NCBI RefSeq assembly: GCF_013185185.1
Contig: NZ_JAAZWE010000002.1
Location: forward strand, 124,001 to 188,000
Source of the DNA: Saccharibacillus endophyticus
GTDB lineage: Bacteria; Bacillota; Bacilli; Paenibacillales; Paenibacillaceae
Length of the DNA stretch: 64,000 bases
Direction of reading: 5' to 3'
Positions within the stretch are counted from its first letter, which is position 1. Each line of letters begins with the position of its first letter. A program made the translations under genes and the position numbers. Positions 45,772-55,000 of this stretch are shown in pieces. The notes under the pieces were generated by a model that made no database searches, was not told the DNA's origin, and worked only from the letters and a program-made list of their open reading frames with translations.

Positions 45772-46671
45772 TTAAAATCCGAACGCGCCGAATGCCGCGC
45801 CGAACGTCAAAGCGATAACCAAGATGACAATGAAGACCAAAAGGAACACGCAGAAGCCCAAAATCACGAACATCAGCAAAGCCTTCCATGCGGAAAAACG
45901 ATGGGCTTCGCCCGCGGCGTGCAAAATCGCCACGAACGACCAAGCGCTGAACGCGAATTCCAACAGGACGAATAACAGATACAGCAAAGTACGCGGCATG
46001 CTTGCGTCCAGATTCGGAGTTAAATACGTAAAGTTTTCCATGCCTGCGATCAGCAGTTCCGGAATCCAGAACAGCCCCACCATAATACCCAGCATCCCGC
46101 TGATCCGGCCGCTTACGATCCGCATGTCCCGCGTCGATCCGACTCCGCCAAGCCAGCCGCCCACCAGTTTCATCAACCAAGCCCCGATATAGTAAGTCGC
46201 CAGGCCGCCGATCAGGCCGCCCAACAATACCGAGACGGCCAAGCTGCCGGCGCTCATGACGTCGCCCGAATTCCGGGTAGACGCCGTATTCAAAGCATTG
46301 AACACGCCGGCGATCAAAGCCAGCAGCAGAGCGCCGCGTAGAGGATCGGACGACCGCATGAAATCGCGCGTCACCTGTCTCGGATGAATCCATACGCGCA
46401 GCCAAGGCGACAACCCGCCCCGCGCCCGGTCTTCTTCCCGACGACTGCCGTGTTGCTCGCCCGGCGATTTGCCGTACGGATCATTCGGCTGACGGCCGTA
46501 ACGATTTTCTTCGTTCGGCTCGTCGCGATAAGACCCTTGGCCGTAAGCGCCGTGCCCGTCCGACCGCGGATTTCGGTTTTGCGATTCGTCGCGCCCGAAC
46601 AACCCGCCTTCTTTTTGCCCGGCGCCGTTTCGGCCGCCTTCGTTTCCGTTATCTCCATGTCTTCCGTCCAT
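45772..46671 (-). CDS. Yip1-like membrane protein, copy 2, with Gly/Asn-rich N-terminus
   Basis: A 299-residue paralogue of the adjacent gene: SPWLRVWIHPRQVTRDFMRSSDP, GVFNALNTAS, IPELLIAGMENFTYLTPNLDAS and LHAAGEAHRFSAWKAL align with copy 1 throughout. It adds about 85 hydrophilic residues at the N-terminus rich in Gly, Asn, Arg and Asp (DGRHGDNGNEGGRNGAGQ), probably disordered and cytosolic. About five membrane helices. Spacing of 52 bases and same strand suggest an operon born by duplication. The start ATG has only a weak GGAAG site. Confidence 0.78.
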   Translation of the reverse strand: MDGRHGDNGNEGGRNGAGQKEGGLFGRDESQNRNPRSDGHGAYGQGSYRDEPNEENRYGRQPNDPYGKSPGEQHGSRREEDRARGGLSPWLRVWIHPRQVTRDFMRSSDPLRGALLLALIAGVFNALNTASTRNSGDVMSAGSLAVSVLLGGLIGGLATYYIGAWLMKLVGGWLGGVGSTRDMRIVSGRISGMLGIMVGLFWIPELLIAGMENFTYLTPNLDASMPRTLLYLLFVLLEFAFSAWSFVAILHAAGEAHRFSAWKALLMFVILGFCVFLLVFIVILVIALTFGAAFGAFGF

Positions 46672-46820
46672 CTTCCAACCCCACCGTTTCTTTGTCTGAT
46701 CGGGTACTCGTCACCCGTTTTGCGCGTTTTTCCGCGACGTTCGAAATCATGCGTGACCTTTGCCTCCAAAGCATGAACGATTCGTTCGAAGCAAAAGTTA
46801 CGCTTGACGAGAAAGTCTCG

Positions 46821-48512
46821 TCAATTCAGCTTGTAAACCCTCGATTCGTAAGGACGCCATTCTTTCGGATCCGCATCGCTTTGGTTATAATTCCCGATGA
46901 TAAGCGTCGCTTCGCGGTTTTCGAGATTACCCGGCCATTCGAATACGCTCGGCTCTGTCGAGAAGTTCAGCACGATCAGCCAGGTTTCATCGCCCAATGT
47001 ACGCGTATACGCATAGATCGTTTCATGATCCGGCAGCAGCAGTTCGTAATCGCCGTAAGTCAAGACGGGATGCTTTTTCCGCAGCGCGATCAGCTCTTTA
47101 TAGTAACGGAACACCGACTCGGGATCTCCCAGCTGCCGCGCGGCATTGATCGTTTTGTAATTCGGGTTCACTCCGATCCACGGCGTGCCTGTCGTAAATC
47201 CCGCATGCTCGCTATCGTCCCACTGTACCGGAGTCCGGGCATTGTCGCGTCCTCTCGTCTGGATCGCCGCCATCACCGTACCGGGATCGGCTCCGCCGTG
47301 CGTGACCCGCTCGTTGTACATATTGAGGCTCTCGATGTCTTTGTATTCGTCGATCATCGGGAACTTCACGTTAGTCATGCCCAGCTCTTCGCCCTGATAC
47401 ACGTACGGCGTGCCTTTAAGCGTATGCAGCAGCGTCGCGAGCAGTTTGGACGACTGAACGCGGTATTCGCCGTCGTTGCCGAATCTCGACACCATGCGCG
47501 GCTGATCGTGGTTGTTGAGGTACAAGCTGTTCCAACCTTTTTCCGCCAAGCCGATCTGCCATTTGTGCATGACGGCTTTGAGCTGGGGCAGCTTCCACGG
47601 CACGATATCCCATTTCCCGCCCGGCCCGCCGTCCAGACGCATATGCTCGAATTGGAAAATCATCTGAAGTTCCTTGCGTTCTTCGGCCGTGTACTTTTTC
47701 GCTTCTTCCACCGTAACGCCCGGCATCTCGCCGACCGTGATGATGTCGTACTTCGATAGCACTTCGGCATTCATTTCCTGTAAAAACTCGTGGATGCGCG
47801 GTCCGTCGACGTAATACATGCTTCCGTCCGCGATCGGAGCCGTTCCGTTCGAAGGCAGTCCGTCCACTTTGGAGATCAGGTTGATCACGTCCATGCGGAA
47901 TCCGTCCACGCCCTTGTCGAGCCAGAACTTCATCATCTTGTAGACCGCCTGGCGCACCTTTTCGTTTTCCCAATTCAGATCCGGCTGCTTTTTCGAAAAA
48001 AGATGCAGATAGTATTGGCCGCGTTCTTCGCTGTATTCCCAGACCGGACCGCTGAAGAACGATTCCCAATTGTTCGGCAGGCCGCCGTCCGGAGCCGCGT
48101 CGCGCCAGACGTAATAGTCGCCGTATTCGCCGTCCGGATTGTTTTTCGACTCGATAAACCAGGGATGCTCGTCCGAGGTATGGTTGACGACCAAATCCAT
48201 CATCAGCTTGATTCCGCGTTCGTGCAGTCCTTCCAACAGCTCTTCCCAATCCGACATCGTCCCGAATTCGTCCATGATGTCCTCGTAGTCGCTGATATCG
48301 TAGCCGTTATCATCGTTGGGAGATTTGTACACGGGTGACAGCCAAATGACGTCCACGCCGAGTTCTTTCAAATAATCCAGCTTCAAAATAATGCCTCGCA
48401 GATCGCCCACTCCGTCTCCGTCGCTGTCCATGAAGCTGCGCGGATAGATCTGGTACACGACCGCTTCTTTCCAAAATTCCCGGTTCCCGTTAGCTTCCGT
48501 TCCTGTTCCCAT
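46821..48512 (-). CDS. malL: GH13 alpha-glucosidase, oligo-1,6-glucosidase type
   Basis: A 563-residue intracellular GH13 exo-glucosidase. Catalytic residues are the nucleophile Asp208 (GFRMDVIN), acid/base Glu262 (TVGEMPG) and Asp336 (NNHDQPR). Valine directly after the nucleophile is the mark of enzymes preferring alpha-1,6 bonds (oligo-1,6-glucosidase, isomaltase), whereas maltases have alanine. The QIYPRSF and MDLVVNHTS boxes are typical. The ATG at 48512 is 7 bases after GGAGG; an ATG two codons earlier overlaps it. Trehalose-6-phosphate hydrolase is a less likely alternative. Confidence 0.92.
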   Translation of the reverse strand: MGTGTEANGNREFWKEAVVYQIYPRSFMDSDGDGVGDLRGIILKLDYLKELGVDVIWLSPVYKSPNDDNGYDISDYEDIMDEFGTMSDWEELLEGLHERGIKLMMDLVVNHTSDEHPWFIESKNNPDGEYGDYYVWRDAAPDGGLPNNWESFFSGPVWEYSEERGQYYLHLFSKKQPDLNWENEKVRQAVYKMMKFWLDKGVDGFRMDVINLISKVDGLPSNGTAPIADGSMYYVDGPRIHEFLQEMNAEVLSKYDIITVGEMPGVTVEEAKKYTAEERKELQMIFQFEHMRLDGGPGGKWDIVPWKLPQLKAVMHKWQIGLAEKGWNSLYLNNHDQPRMVSRFGNDGEYRVQSSKLLATLLHTLKGTPYVYQGEELGMTNVKFPMIDEYKDIESLNMYNERVTHGGADPGTVMAAIQTRGRDNARTPVQWDDSEHAGFTTGTPWIGVNPNYKTINAARQLGDPESVFRYYKELIALRKKHPVLTYGDYELLLPDHETIYAYTRTLGDETWLIVLNFSTEPSVFEWPGNLENREATLIIGNYNQSDADPKEWRPYESRVYKLN

Positions 48513-48660
48513 ATTCATTCCTCCCTGCTAGTGGTGGTTGTACGACGGCTGCCACATCGGCGAGCAAGCCCTTTCTTCCCCCATTTACCCAGAAAGCGAC
48601 AGGTTGAGCAATCGAGCCCTGAAATTCGATTTTGGATGGTTCGAAAAAAGTAAAGTTTAT

Positions 48661-48725
48661 TTTACGTAAAGCCCCCTTTACAAATTAGGAATTGTGAAGT
48701 ATACTTTACGTAAAGTCAGCTTTAC
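48661..48725 (+). promoter_or_regulatory. Promoter with twin operators before the XRE gene
   Basis: TTTACGTAAAG-n4-CTTTAC occurs at 48661-48681 and again at 48705-48725, exactly 44 bases apart. The -35 box TTTACA (48677-48682) overlaps the first copy and the -10 box TATACT (48700-48705) touches the second, at 17-base spacing. The second copy contains the perfect 12-bp palindrome CTTTACGTAAAG. The layout fits autorepression by the XRE protein encoded 18 bases downstream. Confidence 0.75.
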
Positions 48726-48742
48726 AAAAAAGGAGGTGCGAC

Positions 48743-48952
48743 GTGCAAACGCGAATCCGCGAGAAACGTACCGAGAGCGACATGACGCAGGAAGAATTGT
48801 CGGAACGACTGAATGTCTCCAGACAAACCATCATTTCATTGGAAAAAGGCAAGTATAAGCCGTCGTTGATTTTGGCCCATAAGCTTTCGCAAATCTTTAA
48901 CTGCTCGATCGAAGAACTATTCATTTTCGAAGGAGATGAGAATATTGAATGA
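48743..48952 (+). CDS. XRE-family regulator, GTG start
   Basis: A 69-residue single-domain helix-turn-helix protein: RIREKRTESDMTQEELSERLNVSRQTIISLEKGKYKPSLILAHKLSQIFNCSIEELFIFEGDE. It resembles the short Cro-like regulators that pair with a small membrane protein in many Firmicutes. GTG at 48743 follows AGGAGG by 6 bases. It overlaps the next gene and lies behind a twin-operator promoter. Confidence 0.93.
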   Translation: MQTRIREKRTESDMTQEELSERLNVSRQTIISLEKGKYKPSLILAHKLSQIFNCSIEELFIFEGDENIE

Positions 48953-49274
48953 ACTGATGACGCAAATGGCGGTACCCATGAATCTCGGAGGAATGATCGG
49001 ACTATTCGGAGGATTGTTGTTAGGGCTGCTGGGTTGGGGCTTCGGTCGCTACATGCAGCGTAAAAACCGCGGTCTGGATGAGCGTGCGGAAACGATTACG
49101 GCGCGCGCCAAAGCATTTTCTTGGAACCTGCTTATTCCGGCAATTATGTTGAGCTGGGTGCTTGTCACGCTGTTCGAAGGAATCGGATTGTCGTTCTTCG
49201 TCATGATGGCCCTGTTCGTGATCAGTCAGATTGCTTACGTTTCCGCGGCTGTTTACCAAAACGGACGCAATTAA
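48945..49274 (+). CDS. Small membrane protein paired with the XRE regulator
   Basis: About 109 residues from a TTG at 48945, which lies 9 bases after GAAGGAG and overlaps the XRE stop; an ATG at 48957 is a weaker option. Three membrane segments are visible: GGMIGLFGGLLLGLLGWGFG, LLIPAIMLSWVLVTLFEGIG, and LSFFVMMALFVISQIAYVSAA. A charged loop RKNRGLDERAETITARA separates the first two. The family is not recognised with certainty; DUF2178/DUF3796-type partners of XRE regulators look similar. It ends at a strong terminator. Confidence 0.75.
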   Translation: MNELMTQMAVPMNLGGMIGLFGGLLLGLLGWGFGRYMQRKNRGLDERAETITARAKAFSWNLLIPAIMLSWVLVTLFEGIGLSFFVMMALFVISQIAYVSAAVYQNGRN

Positions 49275-49316
49275 TCGATGACCCGAAGCCCCCATGTTCC
49301 GCAGGCGAACATATTC

Positions 49317-49372
49317 AAGCGCCGTTTCTTCCGGATCGAGCAATCCGATCCGGAAGAAACGGCGCTTTTTAT
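49317..49372 (+). terminator. Terminator after the XRE operon
   Basis: Perfect 20-bp stem starting AGCGCCGTTTCTTCCGG with a 9-base loop, followed by TTTTTATATTT. Confidence 0.93.
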
Positions 49373-49492
49373 ATTTATCTGCATAAGCGTGAATTTCAGG
49401 AACAAAACGGCAATTCCAAAAGAAAGCGTTATCGTGATACAATGAAGCGTTGAAATTATTCTGCACGGAATCGAGGTCGAGCCTTTTTGAAT

Positions 49493-51505
49493 ATGGATCC
49501 AACCGTTCGAAACATCGGCGTTTTTGCTCATATCGATGCCGGAAAAACCACGACAACCGAATACATGCTATACCGCAGCGGAAGTATCCGATCTCTCGGA
49601 AGCGTCGATGAAGGCACTACATCCACCGATTCGTTGGACGTGGAACGCGAACGGGGTATTTCGGTGAAAGCCGCTTCCGCTTCGTTGAATTGGAAAGGTC
49701 ATAAAATGAATCTGGTCGATACGCCGGGGCACGCCGACTTTCTGGCCGAGGTCGAACGTTCGCTCGGCGTGATGGACGGAGCGGTATTGATCGTCTCCGC
49801 CGCCGAAGGCGTTCAGGCGCAGACCGAAGTGCTGTGGCAGGCGCTGAAATTGATGCGCATTCCGACCGTAATCTATATCAACAAACTCGACCGGATCGGG
49901 GCCTCGTTCGAACGTGCGCTGAATGATATTCGTCGTCTGTTATCGCCTTCCGCACTGCCCGTGCAGATGCCGCTGCATACAGAGGGCGAGTCCTTTTACG
50001 CGATTCGGGAGTTGTGGAAAACGAATGCCGGATCGGACGGTCGCCCGGAAAGGGAACCGTACGACGCTTTTGAAAATAAAGAAAAAGAACAGTTTCGCGG
50101 CGCGGCGACCGAAATCATCGCCGAGTTCGACGACGAGCTGATGCTTCGTTATATCGAAGGCGATATTCCGAACGAAGACGAGCTGACGCTGCTGCTCGCC
50201 AAGCATTCCGCTGCCGCTCGAATCTTCCCGGTCTGCTGCGGCTGCTCGCAAAAAGGAATCGGCATCACGGAGCTGCTGGACGCGATGCTGGCCTTTTTGC
50301 CTGCACCGCCGCCTAAAACGGAGCTGGCAGGCATCGTGTTCAAAATCGAACGCGAACGTTCCATGGGCCGCGCGGCTTGGGTGCGTCTGTACGGAGGCAA
50401 GCTGCGCAACCGCGACATCGTCCGGCTGAACGGTCATGAAGAAGAGCATAAAGTCACGCAAATCCGAGTGCTGGACGGACTCAAACGCATCGATGCGGGC
50501 GAGATCGGGGCAGGCGATATCGCGGCCGTCTACGGCCTGCCGGATGCCGCGATCGGAGATATCATCGGCGATCCCGTGCTTGTGCCGAAGACGCCGGAAA
50601 TGGCTGTTCCGCTGCTGACCGCACGCGTGCTTCCGGATAGCGAGGCCGATTATGTACGCACGGCCGAAGCGCTTCGGGAACTGACCGACGAAGATCCCCT
50701 GCTCGATCTCGCCTGGCTGCCGGAACTGCGCGAACTGCATGTCCGCATGATGGGCGCGATCCAGCTCGAAGTTTTATCCAGCATGCTGAAATCCCGCTTT
50801 GACCTGAACGTCGGCTTCGGCCCTCCCGCCGTCATTTACAAAGAAACGCCGGCGAAAGTCTGCGAAGGTCGAGTGGCTTACCTCGCACCCAAGCCCTGCT
50901 GGGCGATTCTGCATTTCACGATCGAACCCGGCGAACGCGGCAGCGGCTTGGTCTACCGCTCGCAAGCGCGCGCCGACGATATCCTGCCTGCTTATCAAAA
51001 CGAAGTGGAGCGCCGCGTGCCCGAAGCTCTAAAGCAAGGGCTGCACGGTTGGGAAGTCACCGACCTCGTCGTCACCCTGACCTACGGCCAACACCATGTC
51101 TGGCACACCCATCCGCTCGACTTCGTGATCGCCACGCCGATGGGCATCATGAACGGCTTGGCTTCCGGCGGCACCAAACTGCTCGAGCCGATCCTGCGCT
51201 TTCGAATTTCCGTTCCCGAAGAACACGCGGGCCGCGTACTCAGCGATCTTTCCCGCATGAGAGCCGAATTTGCTTCGCCTTCCGCGGAAGGCGAACGCTT
51301 TATCGTCGAGGGCACCGTCCCCGCTTCGACTTCTATGGACTACTCGGCTACGTTGCGCTCGTTCAGCGCCGGAAAAGGCGTAATGACCGCCTCCTTCAAC
51401 GGCTATCGGGAAGCGCCTGAAGATACGGAAGCGTCAAGAACCCGGAACGGCATCAACCCGCTTGATGAGGCGAAGTACATTTTGAGCGCGCGAAGCGCAC
51501 TGTGA
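49493..51505 (+). CDS. EF-G-like GTPase of the Tet(M)/ribosomal protection type
   Basis: A 670-residue translational GTPase shorter than EF-G (about 690-700). G1 is AHIDAGKTTTTEYMLYRSG, G2 DVERERGIS, G3 DTPGHADF, G4 NKLDRIG; the TTDS-VERERGI sequence and the missing EF-G insert resemble Tet(M)/Tet(O) proteins, which dislodge tetracycline from ribosomes. C-terminal EF-G domains IV/V include AIGVMNGLASGGTK-like and GYREAP segments. It is chromosomal, with no mobile-element neighbours and base use like the surroundings. Resistance is therefore not assured; a native ribosome-rescue or Otr(A)-like role is possible. Confidence 0.85.
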   Translation: MDPTVRNIGVFAHIDAGKTTTTEYMLYRSGSIRSLGSVDEGTTSTDSLDVERERGISVKAASASLNWKGHKMNLVDTPGHADFLAEVERSLGVMDGAVLIVSAAEGVQAQTEVLWQALKLMRIPTVIYINKLDRIGASFERALNDIRRLLSPSALPVQMPLHTEGESFYAIRELWKTNAGSDGRPEREPYDAFENKEKEQFRGAATEIIAEFDDELMLRYIEGDIPNEDELTLLLAKHSAAARIFPVCCGCSQKGIGITELLDAMLAFLPAPPPKTELAGIVFKIERERSMGRAAWVRLYGGKLRNRDIVRLNGHEEEHKVTQIRVLDGLKRIDAGEIGAGDIAAVYGLPDAAIGDIIGDPVLVPKTPEMAVPLLTARVLPDSEADYVRTAEALRELTDEDPLLDLAWLPELRELHVRMMGAIQLEVLSSMLKSRFDLNVGFGPPAVIYKETPAKVCEGRVAYLAPKPCWAILHFTIEPGERGSGLVYRSQARADDILPAYQNEVERRVPEALKQGLHGWEVTDLVVTLTYGQHHVWHTHPLDFVIATPMGIMNGLASGGTKLLEPILRFRISVPEEHAGRVLSDLSRMRAEFASPSAEGERFIVEGTVPASTSMDYSATLRSFSAGKGVMTASFNGYREAPEDTEASRTRNGINPLDEAKYILSARSAL

Positions 51506-51580
51506 GATAATGATCATGCGTCGTGCAAAGCACACGCCATCCCTTGACCTGGCGAACTTCGATTCGCCGGGAAGAGCGGG

Positions 51581-51709
51581 CGCTGCGGGAGAAATTCGTT
51601 CCGGTCGCGTGTTGAACTTGGGAAGTCGGATTGAATTTTTTAAGGTGACTTCCCAAGTTCAAAGGCGAACACTTCGTTCCTTCACTGAATTTCTCCCTCC
51701 GCTTGGCGC
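51581..51709. repeat. Family II long hairpin element, copy 2
   Basis: Outer arms CGCTGCGGGAGAAATTC and GAATTTCTCCCTCCGCTTGGCG, inner perfect stem GAACTTGGGAAGTC (51614-51627) and GACTTCCCAAGTTC (51647-51660). On the minus strand it reads GAGAAATTCAGTGAAGGAACG then AAGTGTTCGCCTTTGAAC, the same core as copies 1 and 3. Confidence 0.8.
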
Positions 51710-51742
51710 TTCACTCTGCACATTTTTTTATAATAAAATAAT

Positions 51743-51786
51743 AAAGAAGAAGCGTTTCCCTATGCATAGGGAAACGCTTCTTCTTT
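51743..51786. terminator. Bidirectional terminator, perfect 44-bp palindrome
   Basis: A perfect palindrome of 22 + 22 bases centred on TATGCATA, ending in CTTCTTCTTT on either strand. A second stem CTCTTCCCT/AGGGAAGAG follows at 51795-51820. It serves the convergent EF-G-like and MMPL genes. Confidence 0.8.
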
Positions 51787-51847
51787 TATGTTTTCTCTTC
51801 CCTAGTTATTGAGGGAAGAGAATGTAACTTGCACGCGCCTAGCCCAG

Positions 51848-51974
51848 CGGAGGAGTTGCAGGAGCCGAAGAAACGAAGTGGTCGCCTTTGAAATTGGATT
51901 CCCTCAACGCTTTTATCCAATCAGAGGGAATCCAATTGAAGCAGCGATCGCAGGCCCTGCAACTCCGCAGCGCC
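51848..51974. repeat. Family II long hairpin element, copy 3
   Basis: Outer arms CGGAGGAGTTGCAGG and CCCTGCAACTCCGCAGCGCC, inner stem AATTGGATTCCCTC/GAGGGAATCCAATT. The core GAAACGAAGTGGTCGCCTTTGAA matches the other copies, although the stems around it are unrelated in sequence. Together with copy 2 and the palindromic terminator it fills the gene-free 51506-52017 gap. Confidence 0.78.
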
Positions 51975-52017
51975 TACCAACCTCCGCAGCGCCGTCCCGC
52001 AGCACAAAAGCTAAAAC

Positions 52018-55000
52018 CTACTCCTTGCTGCTGCCCGCTCTTTCGGTATCCCTCAAGAACGGCCACCAGTTGGCTTTGCCGAAAGTCTTTACCATAACCG
52101 GAACGAAGAACGGAAGCATGAACAGCGCATAAATCACCAGTCCCGCCAATACGACCGTCGCGATTTGCATCATCGACAAGACGCCGGAAGGGATCATCGA
52201 AGCGAACGTTCCGCTTAAGATCAGGACGGCCGACAGGATGACGGTGCCCATGCTGCGCATCGCTTGCACGATCGCTTCTCTCGGATCGAGATCGCGGTTT
52301 TCGTTGAAGCGATCCATCAGGAAGATGCTGTAATCGACGCCGAGCGCGATCAGCATGACGAAGCCGAAGAACGGCGTCGTCCAGGTGATTCCGGAGTATC
52401 CGAGCAGATGCACGAAGATCGCTTCCGTTACCCCGATCGCGGCGTAGTACGTCACGAACAGGGACAGCATCAGATACAGCGGCATGATGATGGAACGAAG
52501 CAGCAGGATCAAGATGATCAGAATGCCGCCCATCATCAGATAAACGGTTCGGTTGTAGTCCGCGTTGGATACCGTCTGAAGATCCGCGAAGGTGCTGGTC
52601 ACGCCGCTGATCGCGACATCGGCCTGCTCCAGCGCGGTGCCCTTCGTACCGCGATCCACGGCTGCGCGGATATCATCCATATTCGCCAACGCTTCGGCGC
52701 TGTACGGGTTATCCGACAGCACCACGTCGAGCGTCATGATTTTGCGGTCTTTGGACATGTAGGTATCGAATACTTGTTGGAAGTCTTCGTTCTCGAGCGC
52801 TTCCTGCGGCATGAACCAACCGCCGAGTTCCGAGTCCGAGTTTTCCTGAAGCTGAGTCAAATAATCCTGGGCCGATCCCAGACCGTCCCCGACCTGCTTC
52901 AGGCCGTCCACGCTCTGGTCGAGTCCGTCCGTCAACTGCGTCAACTGGCCGGACAGGTCCCGGAAGCCTTGACCGATCTGTTCTTGACCGCCTTGAAGCT
53001 GATCCAGTCCGTCCGTCAGCGCAGGAACCTGATCGACGATTTGGCCTTGGCCGTCCGCCGCCTGGTTCAAGCCGCTTTGCAGTTGGTCGATGCCCGCGAT
53101 CAATTGATCGAAGCCGCCGGTCAACTGATTTTGACCGTCGATCGCTTGGGCATAGCCTTGGTTGGCTTGACCGATTCCCGCCGCGACTTGCGAAACCTGT
53201 CCTTGAATTTGGCCGAACGCTTCAGCCAACGCGGCCGTGCCTTGGCCGGTCTGCGTTACCGTTCCGCGAATGGTCAGGTAATCTTGGTCCTGAAGCAGCG
53301 CCGGGAATTTTTGCTCCAGGCTGCCGAAGCTGCCTTGAACGCTTGCGAGCGCGCCGGAAACGGTATTCAACTGCTCTCCGATCTGAGATAACCCGCCGTC
53401 AAGCGCGGTCAAGCCCGTGCCCACCTGTTGATACCCTGCCAACAGCTGCGCATGCGCATCGGCAAGCTGCTGCGCGCTGGCTTTCATTTGAGCCAGGCCG
53501 GCTTGCAGGTCGCCCGCACCGGTCGCGCCGGAACGAATGCCGTCCTCGATCTGCGTCAGGCCGTCGCCGAGCTGCGTCACGCCGGTTTTCAGGTCTTCCG
53601 TTCCGCTGACGAGTTGATCCGCGCCGGAAGCCGCTTCTTCGATCTGCGGCGCGTTATCGCTCATCTGCTTGCTGGCATCCGCAAGACCGTCTTGAATTTT
53701 GACGAGACCGTCGTTGGCTTCGCCAAGTCCTTCTTTCAATGTGCCCGCCTGATCGGCCACGCTGAAGTCTTCCAGCGCTTCGCCTGTCGGACGGCTGGCG
53801 CCGCGCACGCTGTCTACGCCGTCTACTTTCAGAATCTCGCGGCTGATGCGTTCGGCAATCGCTACGTACTCCGCGTTATCCATGGCCTGATCGTTTTTGA
53901 TCACGATCTTGGCCGGCATCGCTTGTCCTGCACCGAAGCTGTCTGCAATGATGTTAAAGCCCTGAACGGATTCGTAATTGCCCGGAACCTCTTCAAGACT
54001 GTTGAACGATAGCTTGCCGCTCGAAGTCAGCAGGAACGGCAGCGATACCGCCAGTACGATCAGCATGGCAGCCCATGGGCGCTTGATCGAAAACTTGCCG
54101 GCCCAGCCCCAGAGGCGATTCTCGCTGTGTCCCATCGCTTTGCGCGAAGGCCAGAACATTTTTTGACCCAGCACCGCCATAAAGAACGGCACGATCGTCA
54201 CCATCGCCAGCAGCATGATCGCGATGCCGACCGCTACGGCTACCGCCGAGCGATACAGCATGAACTGCGACAATCCGATCGCGGCAAAGCCGACCAGTAC
54301 GGCAATCCCGGATACGATAACCGTGCGTCCCGCCGTGCGGTAGGTTTCGACGATCGCGTCCCATTTGTTATCGGTATGGCCCATTTCTTCCTTGAACCGG
54401 CTGATCAGCAAAATGCAATAGTCCGTCCCGATCCCGAACATGACCGCAACCATGAAGATCTGCGTAAAGTTCGATAAAGGGAAGTCGAATCGGTCAACCA
54501 GGAACGATACGATGCTCTGCGAGACGATATAACTGAGTCCCACCGTAAGCAGCGGCACGAAAGGCGCGACCACCGAGCGGAACACCAATACCAGAATCAA
54601 CAGAATGAAAACGACCGTGATATATTCCGACTTCTTCAGCCCTTCTTCCGAGCTGCGAACCGTGTCTTCGTTAATCAAGGACTGGCCGGTCAGATAATGC
54701 CCGACTTCGTACGGAGCAAGCGTCGCGTCCAGGCCGCTTTGAACCTCTGCCGCCTCGCCTTCCGCGACTTCGGCGGTAAGCGACACGAGAATCGTTTGCC
54801 CGTTTTCCGAAATCATCTGATCTTCCAGCTCAGGTTGATCGAACGGACTCAGGATCGCCGTGACATGAAGATTCTCTTTATCTTTTTCGATCGCGTCTAC
54901 GGCCTGCTTCGCCTGTTCTTTCTCCTCGGCGGTCAAACCGTCGGGATTATGGAACACGAGCGCGATGGTCGTCCCTTCCGCTCCGCCTTCCTGGGCAGCC

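Noticed and set aside
49493..51505. Acquired tetracycline-resistance island
   Set aside because: No integrase, transposase, leader-peptide attenuator of the tet(M) type or composition break is visible around the gene.
51581..51974. CRISPR array or insertion sequence between the EF-G-like and MMPL genes
   Set aside because: Repeats are long hairpins, not short direct repeats with spacers, and no transposase frame is present.
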